Shown here in pieces: positions 7,618 to 13,876 of a stretch of 14,582 bases of DNA. Every line of letters begins with the position of its first letter. Within the stretch, counting starts at the first letter, position 1. The notes below the pieces were generated by a model, which was not told where the DNA came from, made no database searches, and saw nothing but the letters and a program-made list of their open reading frames with translations. The DNA is taken from assembly GCA_023475455.1 (NCBI GenBank), contig JAMCVR010000064.1, forward strand, positions 1 to 14,582, read 5' to 3'. The position numbers were made by a program, and so were the translations under genes. Source of the stretch: Thermoplasmatota archaeon. Its GTDB lineage: Bacteria > Pseudomonadota > Gammaproteobacteria > Burkholderiales > Thiobacillaceae.

Positions 7618-8640
7618 ATGAATATCGAAGAACTCAGGTCCGTCGCGAAAGCCATCGTCGCGAAGCAGAAAGGCGTGCTGGCGGCAGACGAAAGCAGCCC
7701 CACGATCAAGAAACGCTTCGATTCGATCCAGGTGGAATCCACCGAGGAAAACCGCCGGCGCTACCGCGAAATCCTGTTTACCGCCGACGGCATCGAACGC
7801 ACCATCGGCGGCGTCATCCTGTACGACGAAACCCTGCGCCAGCGTACCCGCGACGGCGTCCCTTTCCCCAGGCTGCTGGCAGGCCGGGGCATCGTTCCCG
7901 GCATCAAGGTCGACCAGGGCGCCAAGGCGCTGGCGCTCCACCCCGGCGACAAGGTGACCGAGGGCCTCGACGGCTTGCGCGACCGCCTTGCCGAATACAA
8001 ACAGCTGGGCGCGCAGTTCGCCAAGTGGCGGGCGGTAATCGAGATCGACGAGCGCGATCTGCCATCGCCGTTCGGCATCCGCGCCAATGCGCACGCGCTG
8101 GCGCGCTACGCCGCGCTGTGCCAGGAGGCCGGGCTGGTGCCGATCGTGGAACCGGAAGTGCTGATGGACGGCGGCCATGGCATCGAGCGCTGCGAAGCGG
8201 TGACGGCGCAGGTGCTGCAGGCGGTGTTCGCCGAACTCGACGCCCACCGGGTGCTGTTCGAGGGCATGTTGCTGAAGCCGAACATGGTGATCGCCGGCAA
8301 GAAGTGTCCGCGCCAGGCCGGCGTGCAGGAAGTCGCCGGGGCCACGCTCCGCTGCCTCCGGCGTTACGTGCCGGCAGCGGTGCCGGGGATCGTGTTCCTG
8401 TCGGGCGGCCAGAGCGCGGAAGACGCGACCGACCATCTTAACGCCATGAACGCGATGGGGCCGCAGCCATGGGAGGTCAGCTTCTCGTACGGGCGTGCTT
8501 TGCAGGCACCGGTGCTGGCCGCCTGGCAGGGTCAGGAAAGCAAGGTCGCCGCCGCGCAGCAGGCGCTGCTCAAGCGTTGCCGCCTCAACGGCCTGGCGCG
8601 CGAGGGGAAATATGAACGGGCCATGGAAGCGGCTCCGTGA
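7618..8640 (+). CDS. fba: Class I fructose-bisphosphate aldolase
   Basis: The enzyme cleaves or condenses fructose-1,6-bisphosphate with glyceraldehyde-3-phosphate and dihydroxyacetone phosphate through a Schiff-base lysine, serving glycolysis, gluconeogenesis and the Calvin cycle. The 340 residues match the animal/plant-type class I family along their length. GVLAADES is at 19-26 (D24), IKVDQGAK at 96-103 (K98), FAKWR at 134-138 (K136) and IVEPE at 176-180. The Schiff-base lysine is K220 in GMLLKPNMV, and SGGQSAEDA is at 262-270. The ATG at 7618 is preceded by a strong AGGAGG at 9-nt spacing; an in-frame GTG at 7561 would place that RBS inside the gene. Its TGA overlaps the GTG of the next gene, suggesting translational coupling. 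Metal-dependent class II aldolase is excluded by these motifs. Confidence 0.95.
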   Translation: MNIEELRSVAKAIVAKQKGVLAADESSPTIKKRFDSIQVESTEENRRRYREILFTADGIERTIGGVILYDETLRQRTRDGVPFPRLLAGRGIVPGIKVDQGAKALALHPGDKVTEGLDGLRDRLAEYKQLGAQFAKWRAVIEIDERDLPSPFGIRANAHALARYAALCQEAGLVPIVEPEVLMDGGHGIERCEAVTAQVLQAVFAELDAHRVLFEGMLLKPNMVIAGKKCPRQAGVQEVAGATLRCLRRYVPAAVPGIVFLSGGQSAEDATDHLNAMNAMGPQPWEVSFSYGRALQAPVLAAWQGQESKVAAAQQALLKRCRLNGLAREGKYERAMEAAP

Positions 8641-9254
8641 CCCGTTCGTTGCCGTGGATCAAGGGGCTGTCATGCAGCGCCCCGGAGACACGGACGGGCT
8701 GGCTTGAAATCGGCAGAGCCCCGGGCTTGGGGCTGGCCATCAGCTTCCACGCGCCGGTTCAGGCGGCCGAGCCGGCCGGGCGCAGCGAACGGATGCCGGC
8801 GGTCGGCGTGATCGCGCACGACCACGGATTCGCCAGCGATCGTCATGAGGACGGAGTGGACCTCAATCTGGAAATGCAGTTTGCGCCGCTGGACGTCTTC
8901 GGCTCGCCCCGTCCGCACCTCGGCGCCATGCTGAATTTCCAGGGCGACACCAGCGACGCCTATGCCGGACTGGGCTTTCGCGTGCGCGAGCTGTCCCGGT
9001 GGTTCGCCGATCTGCAGTTCGGCGCGGCACTGCACGACGGCCCGCTGCACAAGGATCCGGTGGGCTGCAGGCTATACAGCGATTGCGACTACGGCATCCG
9101 CGTCCTGCCCCGGTTCGGGTTTGAAATCGCCTACCGGTTCACCCCTGCCACATCCGTCTCCCTGCTCTACGACCACATGTCGCACAAGTGGATCGTGGAC
9201 GGTGAAAACGAAGGCCTCGACCATATCGGCCTGCGCTATCTGCGGGCGTTCTGA
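8637..9254 (+). CDS. PagL-family lipid A deacylase / acyloxyacyl hydrolase-like outer-membrane protein
   Basis: Family members are small outer-membrane beta-barrels that remove the 3-O-linked acyl chain from lipid A and so alter envelope immunogenicity and permeability. From about residue 55 the product has the expected layout: VGVIAHDHGF, then EDGVDLNLEMQF, then SPRPHLGAMLNFQGDTSDAYAG in pieces over 90-111, a barrel-like YRFTPATSVSLLYDHMSH stretch, and NEGLDHIGLRY near the C-terminus, which ends in F. The likely catalytic His/Ser pair is H180 and S182, with E190 or E192 as acid; the usual Asn after HxS is His here. The chosen GTG overlaps the aldolase stop by 4 bp (GTGA). The N-terminus lacks a clean signal peptide, since only GLGLAISFHAPVQA (31-43) before AEP is mildly hydrophobic, so the start or the upstream sequence may be wrong. 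Two cysteines (144, 150) could pair. Confidence 0.8.
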   Translation: MTRSLPWIKGLSCSAPETRTGWLEIGRAPGLGLAISFHAPVQAAEPAGRSERMPAVGVIAHDHGFASDRHEDGVDLNLEMQFAPLDVFGSPRPHLGAMLNFQGDTSDAYAGLGFRVRELSRWFADLQFGAALHDGPLHKDPVGCRLYSDCDYGIRVLPRFGFEIAYRFTPATSVSLLYDHMSHKWIVDGENEGLDHIGLRYLRAF

Positions 9255-9278
9255 CCGCGAGCGCGCGCAAACCGGCAC

Positions 9279-9305
9279 AAAAAAGCGGCGGGGTTTCCCC
9301 CGCCG
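9279..9305 (-). terminator. Intrinsic terminator of the SOR-like gene
   Basis: An 8-bp GC stem (CGGCGGGG, 9286-9293, with CCCCGCCG, 9298-9305) and 4-nt loop are followed on the minus strand by six T (9284-9279). It begins about 20 nt after the minus-strand stop of the SOR-like gene. On the plus strand it lies about 30 nt after the deacylase gene but lacks a good U-tract there, so it may stop both convergent transcripts with unequal strength. Confidence 0.85.
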
Positions 9306-9326
9306 TTTCGGCTTCGCCTGCGGCAA

Positions 9327-9782
9327 TCAGGCCGCGTGGGCATACTGCGCCTTGGCCTGGCGCGCCGCCGCGATCTCGTCGGGGCCGTAGGCCTTGCCGG
9401 ACCACAGCATTTCGTAGGCGATTTCTTCGTTGCCGTTCTCGCACAGGTCCAGCACTTTCTGGAACAGCGGCTGGAAGGTCTCGGAACGGTGCGACTTCTC
9501 GTGGTTTTCGAAGGTGGTCCAGAAGGTCACGATCAGCGCCTCCTTGCCCTTCATCGGACTTTCGACGGCCTGGCCGATGGTCGAGCCTTCGTTGGACACC
9601 TGGCCGGAGTTCAGCGCGACGAAGCCGCCGACGAAGCCGGTGTCGGAATGGTAGGTCTTGACGTTCTCACACAGAAACGCAACCCGTTCCTGCAAGTCAT
9701 CCACCGTGTATTCCGGCTTCAGCACCACACGGTTCACGGTCACGATACCGTCGGTCGGAAAATTTGCGATCAGTCCACTCAT
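9327..9782 (-). CDS. Single-domain sulfur oxygenase reductase-like protein (putative mononuclear iron protein)
   Basis: This 151-residue protein lacks a signal peptide and is presumably cytoplasmic. It resembles the N-terminal half of archaeal sulfur oxygenase reductase (SOR), compared with a remembered Acidianus sequence. C38 precedes DTGFVGG (47-53), as SOR C31 precedes PGFVGF. TFWTTFENHEKSHR (86-99) parallels the SOR TFW...DHEEMHR segment and keeps HxxxH (H94, H98). NEEIAYEML (118-126) parallels WEPIYEIIY, placing E120 at the SOR iron ligand E114. SOR is about 310 residues; this is half that, and the second half is absent. Start ATG 9782 has AGGAG 7 nt upstream. The gene is monocistronic, with a promoter/operator region behind it and a terminator after it. 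The broader fold is dimeric alpha-beta barrel, so a monooxygenase-like or non-sulfur role is possible. Family relation is fairly likely; activity is unproven. Confidence 0.65.
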   Translation of the reverse strand: MSGLIANFPTDGIVTVNRVVLKPEYTVDDLQERVAFLCENVKTYHSDTGFVGGFVALNSGQVSNEGSTIGQAVESPMKGKEALIVTFWTTFENHEKSHRSETFQPLFQKVLDLCENGNEEIAYEMLWSGKAYGPDEIAAARQAKAQYAHAA

Positions 9783-9820
9783 GGTTTATCTCCTGTTGGA
9801 AAGGGTTGAACAGGATTCCC

Positions 9821-9854
9821 AGTCTATATACCCGAGTGAATTAGTCAACTAATT
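9821..9854 (-). promoter_or_regulatory. Promoter/operator region of the SOR-like gene
   Basis: On the minus strand, TTGACT (9848-9843) is followed after 16 bp by TAGACT (9826-9821); an overlapping TATAGA (9828-9823) has 14-bp spacing. The -35-like element sits inside a near-perfect palindrome, AATTAGT-CA-ACTAATT (9839-9854, 7-bp arms), a good candidate operator. The surroundings (9830-9900) are strongly AT-rich compared with the neighbouring genes. Confidence 0.45.
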
Positions 9855-9941
9855 TATTTGATTACTCTATGCATCGATAAATAGATTGAATTAATAGCCG
9901 GGACAGAAATCCCTTTCCACTCAATGGCCTGCACAACCCAT

Positions 9942-10304
9942 TCAGATGTAGCGCTTCTGCTCGCTGCGCTTGCCGGGCCGTTTCTTCATGATGACCACGC
10001 CCTTGGCAACGTCGATGTCGGCCACCGGGATGTTCTCGTACAGCGGGTTGAGCGGCTTCAGCATCCAGCCGTCGTCGTGCTTCACGAGTTGGCGGAAGAT
10101 GTACTCGTCGTTGACGTAGGCGACCACGTAGGAGCCGTCCTTGACCAGGCCGGACGGCTCGACCACGATGATTTCGCCCTCCTCGAATTCGGGCAGCATG
10201 GAGTCGCCCAGCACCATCAGGGCATAGGGCTCGGAACCGGCGCAGTTGCTGGCCTCGTTGATGTCCTGGATGGGAATGGTCTTGCGTTCGGCGCGTTCAT
10301 TCAT
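9942..10304 (-). CDS. Small S24/LexA-fold protein without HTH domain
   Basis: This 120-residue protein matches the C-terminal autopeptidase domain of LexA, UmuD and phage repressors, but has no N-terminal DNA-binding domain and no visible Ala-Gly or Cys-Gly cleavage-site region of the usual kind. The nucleophile motif GDSM is at 33-36 (S35) and is followed by EFEEGEIIVVEPS (39-51). The catalytic lysine of LexA (K156 in TVKRL) aligns with R71 in NDEYIFRQL (65-73), so the Ser-Lys dyad is altered. The C-terminus is basic (MKKRPGKRSEQKRY). ATG 10304 was chosen since the frame upstream runs into the mutL end and its promoter-like sequence. It has its own TATAAT upstream and precedes the SOR-like gene in the same direction by 159 bp. 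A role as a non-cleaving S24 regulator or accessory protein is inferred; its function is not known to me. Confidence 0.75.
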   Translation of the reverse strand: MNERAERKTIPIQDINEASNCAGSEPYALMVLGDSMLPEFEEGEIIVVEPSGLVKDGSYVVAYVNDEYIFRQLVKHDDGWMLKPLNPLYENIPVADIDVAKGVVIMKKRPGKRSEQKRYI

Positions 10305-10322
10305 GGGTCTCGTTGATACCTG

Positions 10323-10343
10323 ACTAATTAGCTCGGGATTATA
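10323..10343 (-). promoter_or_regulatory. -10 box and CTAATTAG palindrome upstream of the S24-like gene
   Basis: A perfect TATAAT lies on the minus strand at 10343-10338, in the 61-bp gap after mutL. No good -35 is visible 16-18 bp upstream. Downstream, near the expected transcription start, is the palindrome CTAATTAG (10324-10331), part of ACTAATTAG. The ACTAATT half-site is the same as in the palindrome upstream of the SOR-like gene. Confidence 0.4.
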
Positions 10344-10365
10344 GCCAAAAGCGACGGCCGCGAAA

Positions 10366-12126
10366 TCAGCGGCCGCGCATGAACATGCCATCGAGTTCCT
10401 CGAGGCCGATCTGGAACCAGGTGGGGCGGCCGTGGTTGCACTGCCCGGCACGCTCGGTGGCTTCCATCTCGCGCAAGAGCGCGTTCATTTCGGGCAGGGT
10501 CAGATGGCGGTTGGCGCGCACCGCGCCGTGGCAGGCCAAGGTGGCCAACAGTTCGTTGCGGCGCTCGGCCAAGAGGCGCGCCACGCCGAATTCGGCGACT
10601 TCGGCGAGCACCGCGCGGGTAAGCTCCACCGGGTCGGCGTCCTTCAGCAGCCACGGCACCGAGCGCACCGCCACCGAGGTCGGCGAGGTGATCGACAGCT
10701 CGAAGCCGATCTCGGCCAACGCCTCCAGATGCGGGCCGATTTCCGCGACGTCGCGCGCGTCGACCGTCAGCGCGACCGGAATCAGCAGGGTCTGCGCCGG
10801 CACCGCGCGGGCATCGAGCGCAGTCTTCAACTTTTCGTAGACGACGCGCTCGTGCGCGGCATGCATGTCGACCAGCACCAAGCCCTGCGCGTTCTGCGCC
10901 AGCACGTAGACGCCGTGCAACTGCCCCAGCGCGTAGCCGAGCGGCGGCGCGTCCGCCGGGACCACCGCGTCGTTCCCTGACCCCTGACCCCTAACCCCTG
11001 ACTGCTGTTCAAAAGGCGCGTAAAACGCCATCACCTCGTTCACCGGCAAAGCCATCGACGCCTGCTGCGGCGCGACATAGGCGGGCCTGAGCGCGCTCGG
11101 CGTCTGCGCGTCCGGCGCCCCCGCCTCGACCGGCGCCGACAGCAGGCGCTCGACCGCGTGGAACAGAAACTGGTGCACGCCCCGGCTGTCGCGGAAGCGG
11201 ATCTCGGTCTTGGCCGGGTGCACATTGACGTCGACGCCGTCCGGCGGCAGTTCGATGAACAGGCAATACGCCGGGTTCAACTGGTGATGCAGGACGTCGC
11301 GGTAGGCCTCCTTCAGAGCGTGGACGATCAGCTTGTCGCGCACGAAGCGGCCGTTGACGAACACATGCTGGCTGTCGCGGCTGGCGGTAGCGGCGCCGGG
11401 GCGGATCACCCAGCCGCTCACCCGCAGCGCCCCGGCGGCGGCATCGACCGCGATGGTGTTGCGCTCGAACGCCTCGCCCAGCACCTGGCGCACCCGCGCG
11501 TGGGCCGGCTCGGCATTCAGCCGCAGCTGCACCCGGCCGTTGTGTGTCAACGTGAATGCCACCTCGGGGTTCGCCAGCGCCAGCCGCCGCACGGTCTCAG
11601 CGCAATGGGCGTATTCGGTGGCCTCGGTCCTGAGGAACTTGCGCCGCGCCGGGGTGTTGAAAAACAGGTCCTGGATGTCGAGGGTGGTGCCGGTCGCGCG
11701 CGCGGCCGGCGCGGGCTCGCCGGGGCGCCCGCCTTCGGCCTGCACCGCCCAGGCGTGGTCGGCGCCGGTGTGAGTGGAGTTGGCGCTGCGGCTGGTGAGC
11801 TGCACTCGCGCGATGGCGGCGATCGACGCCAGCGCCTCGCCGCGAAAGCCCAGGCTCGCCACCTGTTCGAGGTCGGCGAGGCTGGCGATCTTGCTGGTGG
11901 CATGCCGCGTCAGCGCCAGCGCGAGCTCGTCGCGCGCGATCCCGCTGCCGTTGTCAGCGACGCGGATGCGCTTGATGCCGCCCTGCTCCAGATCGATCTG
12001 GATCTCGGTGGCGCCGGCGTCGAGGCTGTTTTCCAGAATTTCCTTCAAGGCCGCGGCGGGGCGCTCGACCACCTCGCCGGCGGCGATCTGCGAGATCAGC
12101 ACATCGGGCAGGACGCGGATGCTCAC
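10366..12126 (-). CDS. mutL: DNA mismatch repair protein MutL (endonuclease type)
   Basis: MutL couples MutS mismatch recognition to strand incision and excision. The 586-residue product has a GHKL ATPase N-terminus: QIAAGEVVERPAA (13-25), KEILENSLDAG (28-38, with E29 and N33 aligning to the catalytic Glu and Mg-binding Asn), DNGSG (58-62), GFRGEAL (93-99), ATGTTLDIQDLFFNTPARRKF within 144-164, and VDVNVHPAKTEIRF near 298-311. A linker runs from about 330 to 395. The C-terminal dimerisation domain has the endonuclease metal motif DMHAAHERVVYE (420-431), ACHGAVRA (531-538), CNHGRPT (563-569) and FMRGR at the end. These motifs mark an incising MutL of organisms without MutH. The start is the GTG at 12126-12124, giving MSIRVLPDVLISQ and overlapping the hemerythrin-domain stop by 4 bp (GTGA). 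A longer open frame upstream is only the shadow of that gene. Confidence 0.97.
   Translation of the reverse strand: MSIRVLPDVLISQIAAGEVVERPAAALKEILENSLDAGATEIQIDLEQGGIKRIRVADNGSGIARDELALALTRHATSKIASLADLEQVASLGFRGEALASIAAIARVQLTSRSANSTHTGADHAWAVQAEGGRPGEPAPAARATGTTLDIQDLFFNTPARRKFLRTEATEYAHCAETVRRLALANPEVAFTLTHNGRVQLRLNAEPAHARVRQVLGEAFERNTIAVDAAAGALRVSGWVIRPGAATASRDSQHVFVNGRFVRDKLIVHALKEAYRDVLHHQLNPAYCLFIELPPDGVDVNVHPAKTEIRFRDSRGVHQFLFHAVERLLSAPVEAGAPDAQTPSALRPAYVAPQQASMALPVNEVMAFYAPFEQQSGVRGQGSGNDAVVPADAPPLGYALGQLHGVYVLAQNAQGLVLVDMHAAHERVVYEKLKTALDARAVPAQTLLIPVALTVDARDVAEIGPHLEALAEIGFELSITSPTSVAVRSVPWLLKDADPVELTRAVLAEVAEFGVARLLAERRNELLATLACHGAVRANRHLTLPEMNALLREMEATERAGQCNHGRPTWFQIGLEELDGMFMRGR
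10975..10998 (-). repeat. Heptamer repeat forming a G-quadruplex motif in the mutL linker
   Basis: Plus-strand C-runs of 3, 4, 4 and 4 (10975-10977, 10981-10984, 10988-10991, 10995-10998) are separated by TGA, TGA and TAA, about 3.5 units of the heptamer TGACCCC. The minus (coding) strand therefore holds four G-runs with 3-nt loops, a canonical intramolecular G-quadruplex pattern. It would also be present in mutL mRNA. It encodes part of SGVRGQGSG in the disordered linker (residues 376-384). Confidence 0.8.
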
Positions 12127-12662
12127 AACGAACCCGCAAACGGCACGCCGCGGCGCGCTGCCATGGCACGGCCGAGGCGTTCGATATCGGCGGCGCCGAG
12201 CACTTGGCGCGCCAGCGGCAGCACATGGGTGTTTTCGAATTCGAGATGCGCGCGATTCATCGCCACGAAGCGGTGCGCCGTGGCCGCGTCCAGCGTGGCG
12301 GCGGTGCCGGCTTCGATCTGCTGCAGCTCCCCGCGCAGGCGCCGCCACAGCAGCGCCAGCTCGTCGTGTTCCAGCGTCAGGGCTTCGACCAGGTCGCAGG
12401 CTCCGGGGGCGCCAGCCTGTTCCAGCAACGGAAACAGGTTGCGCTCCTCGTCGTCGTGGTGATGCACCGCCGCGGTGTCGAAGTAGGCCAGCACCGCGCG
12501 CGCTGCCTGCTTTGCCTGCGCGTCGGCGCCGTGGGCAGGCAGATGCGTCAGCAGCTTATCCAGCGTGTCGCACTGTTTTGAAATGCGGCCGTGACAGGCC
12601 TCAAGCACCTCCAGCGGCCGGTCGAAACCCGGAGCCGCCGCACCCAGCAGGCTGACCGTCAT
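12123..12662 (-). CDS. Hemerythrin-like HHE-domain protein
   Basis: This 179-residue cytoplasmic four-helix-bundle protein is predicted to bind a di-iron centre and thereby oxygen, NO or iron. Candidate ligands in order are H24 (EACHGRI), the HHHDDEE cluster at 67-73 (an HxxxE pair), H99 (LTLEHDEL) and H139/E143 (HLEFE). Their spacing matches hemerythrin/HHE domains. ATG 12662-12660 overlaps the amiC stop as ATGA, and the gene's own TGA overlaps the mutL GTG as GTGA, so it is translationally coupled on both sides. An open frame extends far upstream inside amiC, but it is low-complexity Arg-rich shadow sequence. No partner domain such as a methyl-accepting or DUF domain is fused. A role in oxygen or nitrosative-stress sensing or iron storage is inferred from family only; the link to mismatch repair is unexplained. 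Confidence 0.88.
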   Translation of the reverse strand: MTVSLLGAAAPGFDRPLEVLEACHGRISKQCDTLDKLLTHLPAHGADAQAKQAARAVLAYFDTAAVHHHDDEERNLFPLLEQAGAPGACDLVEALTLEHDELALLWRRLRGELQQIEAGTAATLDAATAHRFVAMNRAHLEFENTHVLPLARQVLGAADIERLGRAMAARRGVPFAGSL

Positions 12663-13876
12663 GGATTGCGCGTCAGCCGCGACGGCGCGGTCAGCGGATG
12701 CGTATCGAAATAATTTTTGATGCCGCCGACGATGGCATCGACCAGCCTGTCCTGATAGGCGGGATCGTTGAGGCGCTTTTCTTCTTCGGGGTTGGAAATG
12801 AACGCGGTCTCGATCAGGATCGAGGGAATGTCGGGCGCCTTCAGCACCGCGAACCCGGCCTGCTCGACCTGCGCCTTGTGCAGCGTGTTGACGCCGCCGA
12901 TCTCCTTCAGCACGGCATGCCCCAGCTTGAGGCTGTCGTTGATGGTGGCGGTCTGCGACAGGTCGATCAGGGTGCGCTTGAGGAAGGGGTCCTTGACGTC
13001 GATATTGATGCCGCCGACCAGGTCGGCCTCGTTTTCCTTCTTGGCCAGCCAGCGCGCGGCAACCGAGGTCGCCCCGTTCTCCGACAGCGCAAACACCGAC
13101 GAGCCGCGCGCGTGCGGCTTGATGAAGGCATCGGCATGGATCGACATGAAGAGGTCGGCCTTCACCGCACGCGCCTTGGTGACACGCTGCGCCAGCGGCA
13201 CGAAATAGTCGCCGTCGCGGATCAGCACGGCGTGCATGTTTTCCTGCGCGTCGATTTTCTGCTTGAGCTTTTTCGCCAGTGCCAGCGTGACGTCTTTCTC
13301 GTGCGAGCCGTTGGCGCCGACCGCACCCGGATCCTCGCCGCCGTGGCCGGCATCGATCGCCACGGTGATCAGACGGGCGTATTGCGGCGCTGCGGGCTTG
13401 GGCGACTCGGCCACCGCGGGCGGCGGCGCAACCGGGTTCGCCACCGCAACGTCGGCCTGGACCGGGCTTGCCTGAACCGGGTACAGGTCCACCACCAGCC
13501 GGTGGCCATATTGCCCCAGCGGTTGCAACTGGAACACCGACGGCTTGATGGCGGTTTTGAGGTCGAGCACCACCCGCATCACGCCGGGGCGATTCAGCCC
13601 CACCCGAATGGCCGTGATGTAGGGATCGTCTGCCGAGAGCTGTCCTACCAGGGCATCGAGCGCGGCGCCAGCCTCCACGCCCTCGAGGTCGATCACCAGC
13701 CGTTCTGGATTCGACAGGGTGAAATATTTGTGCGCGACCGGCTGCGTCGCCTCCAGCGTGATCCGCGTGTAATCGGGTGACGGCCACAAGCGGGTAGCAG
13801 ACAGCTGCAGGGCCTGGGCCCAGCCCGACGCCAGCACACTGCACAGCAGGAAAATTTTCAGCAGTTCGTGCAACAT
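12659..13876 (-). CDS. amiC: N-acetylmuramoyl-L-alanine amidase AmiC
   Basis: This periplasmic zinc amidase cleaves the amide bond between MurNAc and the stem peptide to separate septal peptidoglycan during cell division. The 405-residue product has a signal peptide (about 1-22, ending near GWAQA), an AMIN domain (about 24-132) that targets septal wall, and a Pro/Ala-rich linker (about 134-166). An Amidase_3 catalytic domain follows at 169-390. Its zinc and catalytic residues are visible: H178 in IDAGHGG, E193 in SHEKD, H247 in SIHADAF and E356 in ILIETAFISNP. ATG 13876-13874 was chosen because it gives a clean signal peptide; GGAG lies only 2 nt upstream, so the RBS spacing is short. It overlaps the end of tsaE by 19 bp and the hemerythrin-domain gene by 4 bp. 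AmiB is the alternative name for the same function. Confidence 0.95.
   Translation of the reverse strand: MLHELLKIFLLCSVLASGWAQALQLSATRLWPSPDYTRITLEATQPVAHKYFTLSNPERLVIDLEGVEAGAALDALVGQLSADDPYITAIRVGLNRPGVMRVVLDLKTAIKPSVFQLQPLGQYGHRLVVDLYPVQASPVQADVAVANPVAPPPAVAESPKPAAPQYARLITVAIDAGHGGEDPGAVGANGSHEKDVTLALAKKLKQKIDAQENMHAVLIRDGDYFVPLAQRVTKARAVKADLFMSIHADAFIKPHARGSSVFALSENGATSVAARWLAKKENEADLVGGINIDVKDPFLKRTLIDLSQTATINDSLKLGHAVLKEIGGVNTLHKAQVEQAGFAVLKAPDIPSILIETAFISNPEEEKRLNDPAYQDRLVDAIVGGIKNYFDTHPLTAPSRLTRNP

Noticed and set aside
9855..9885. FNR/CRP-type site (TTGAT...ATCAA) upstream of the SOR-like gene
   Set aside because: One half-site TTGAT is present but no correctly spaced partner ATCAA was found.
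9891..9920. GGGA/TCCC hairpin downstream of the S24-like gene as a terminator
   Set aside because: The stem is only 4 bp and there is no proper U-tract on the minus strand.
9942..10304. Prophage repressor or LexA as the identity of the S24 protein
   Set aside because: There is no helix-turn-helix domain, the catalytic Lys position is Arg, and no phage genes are nearby.
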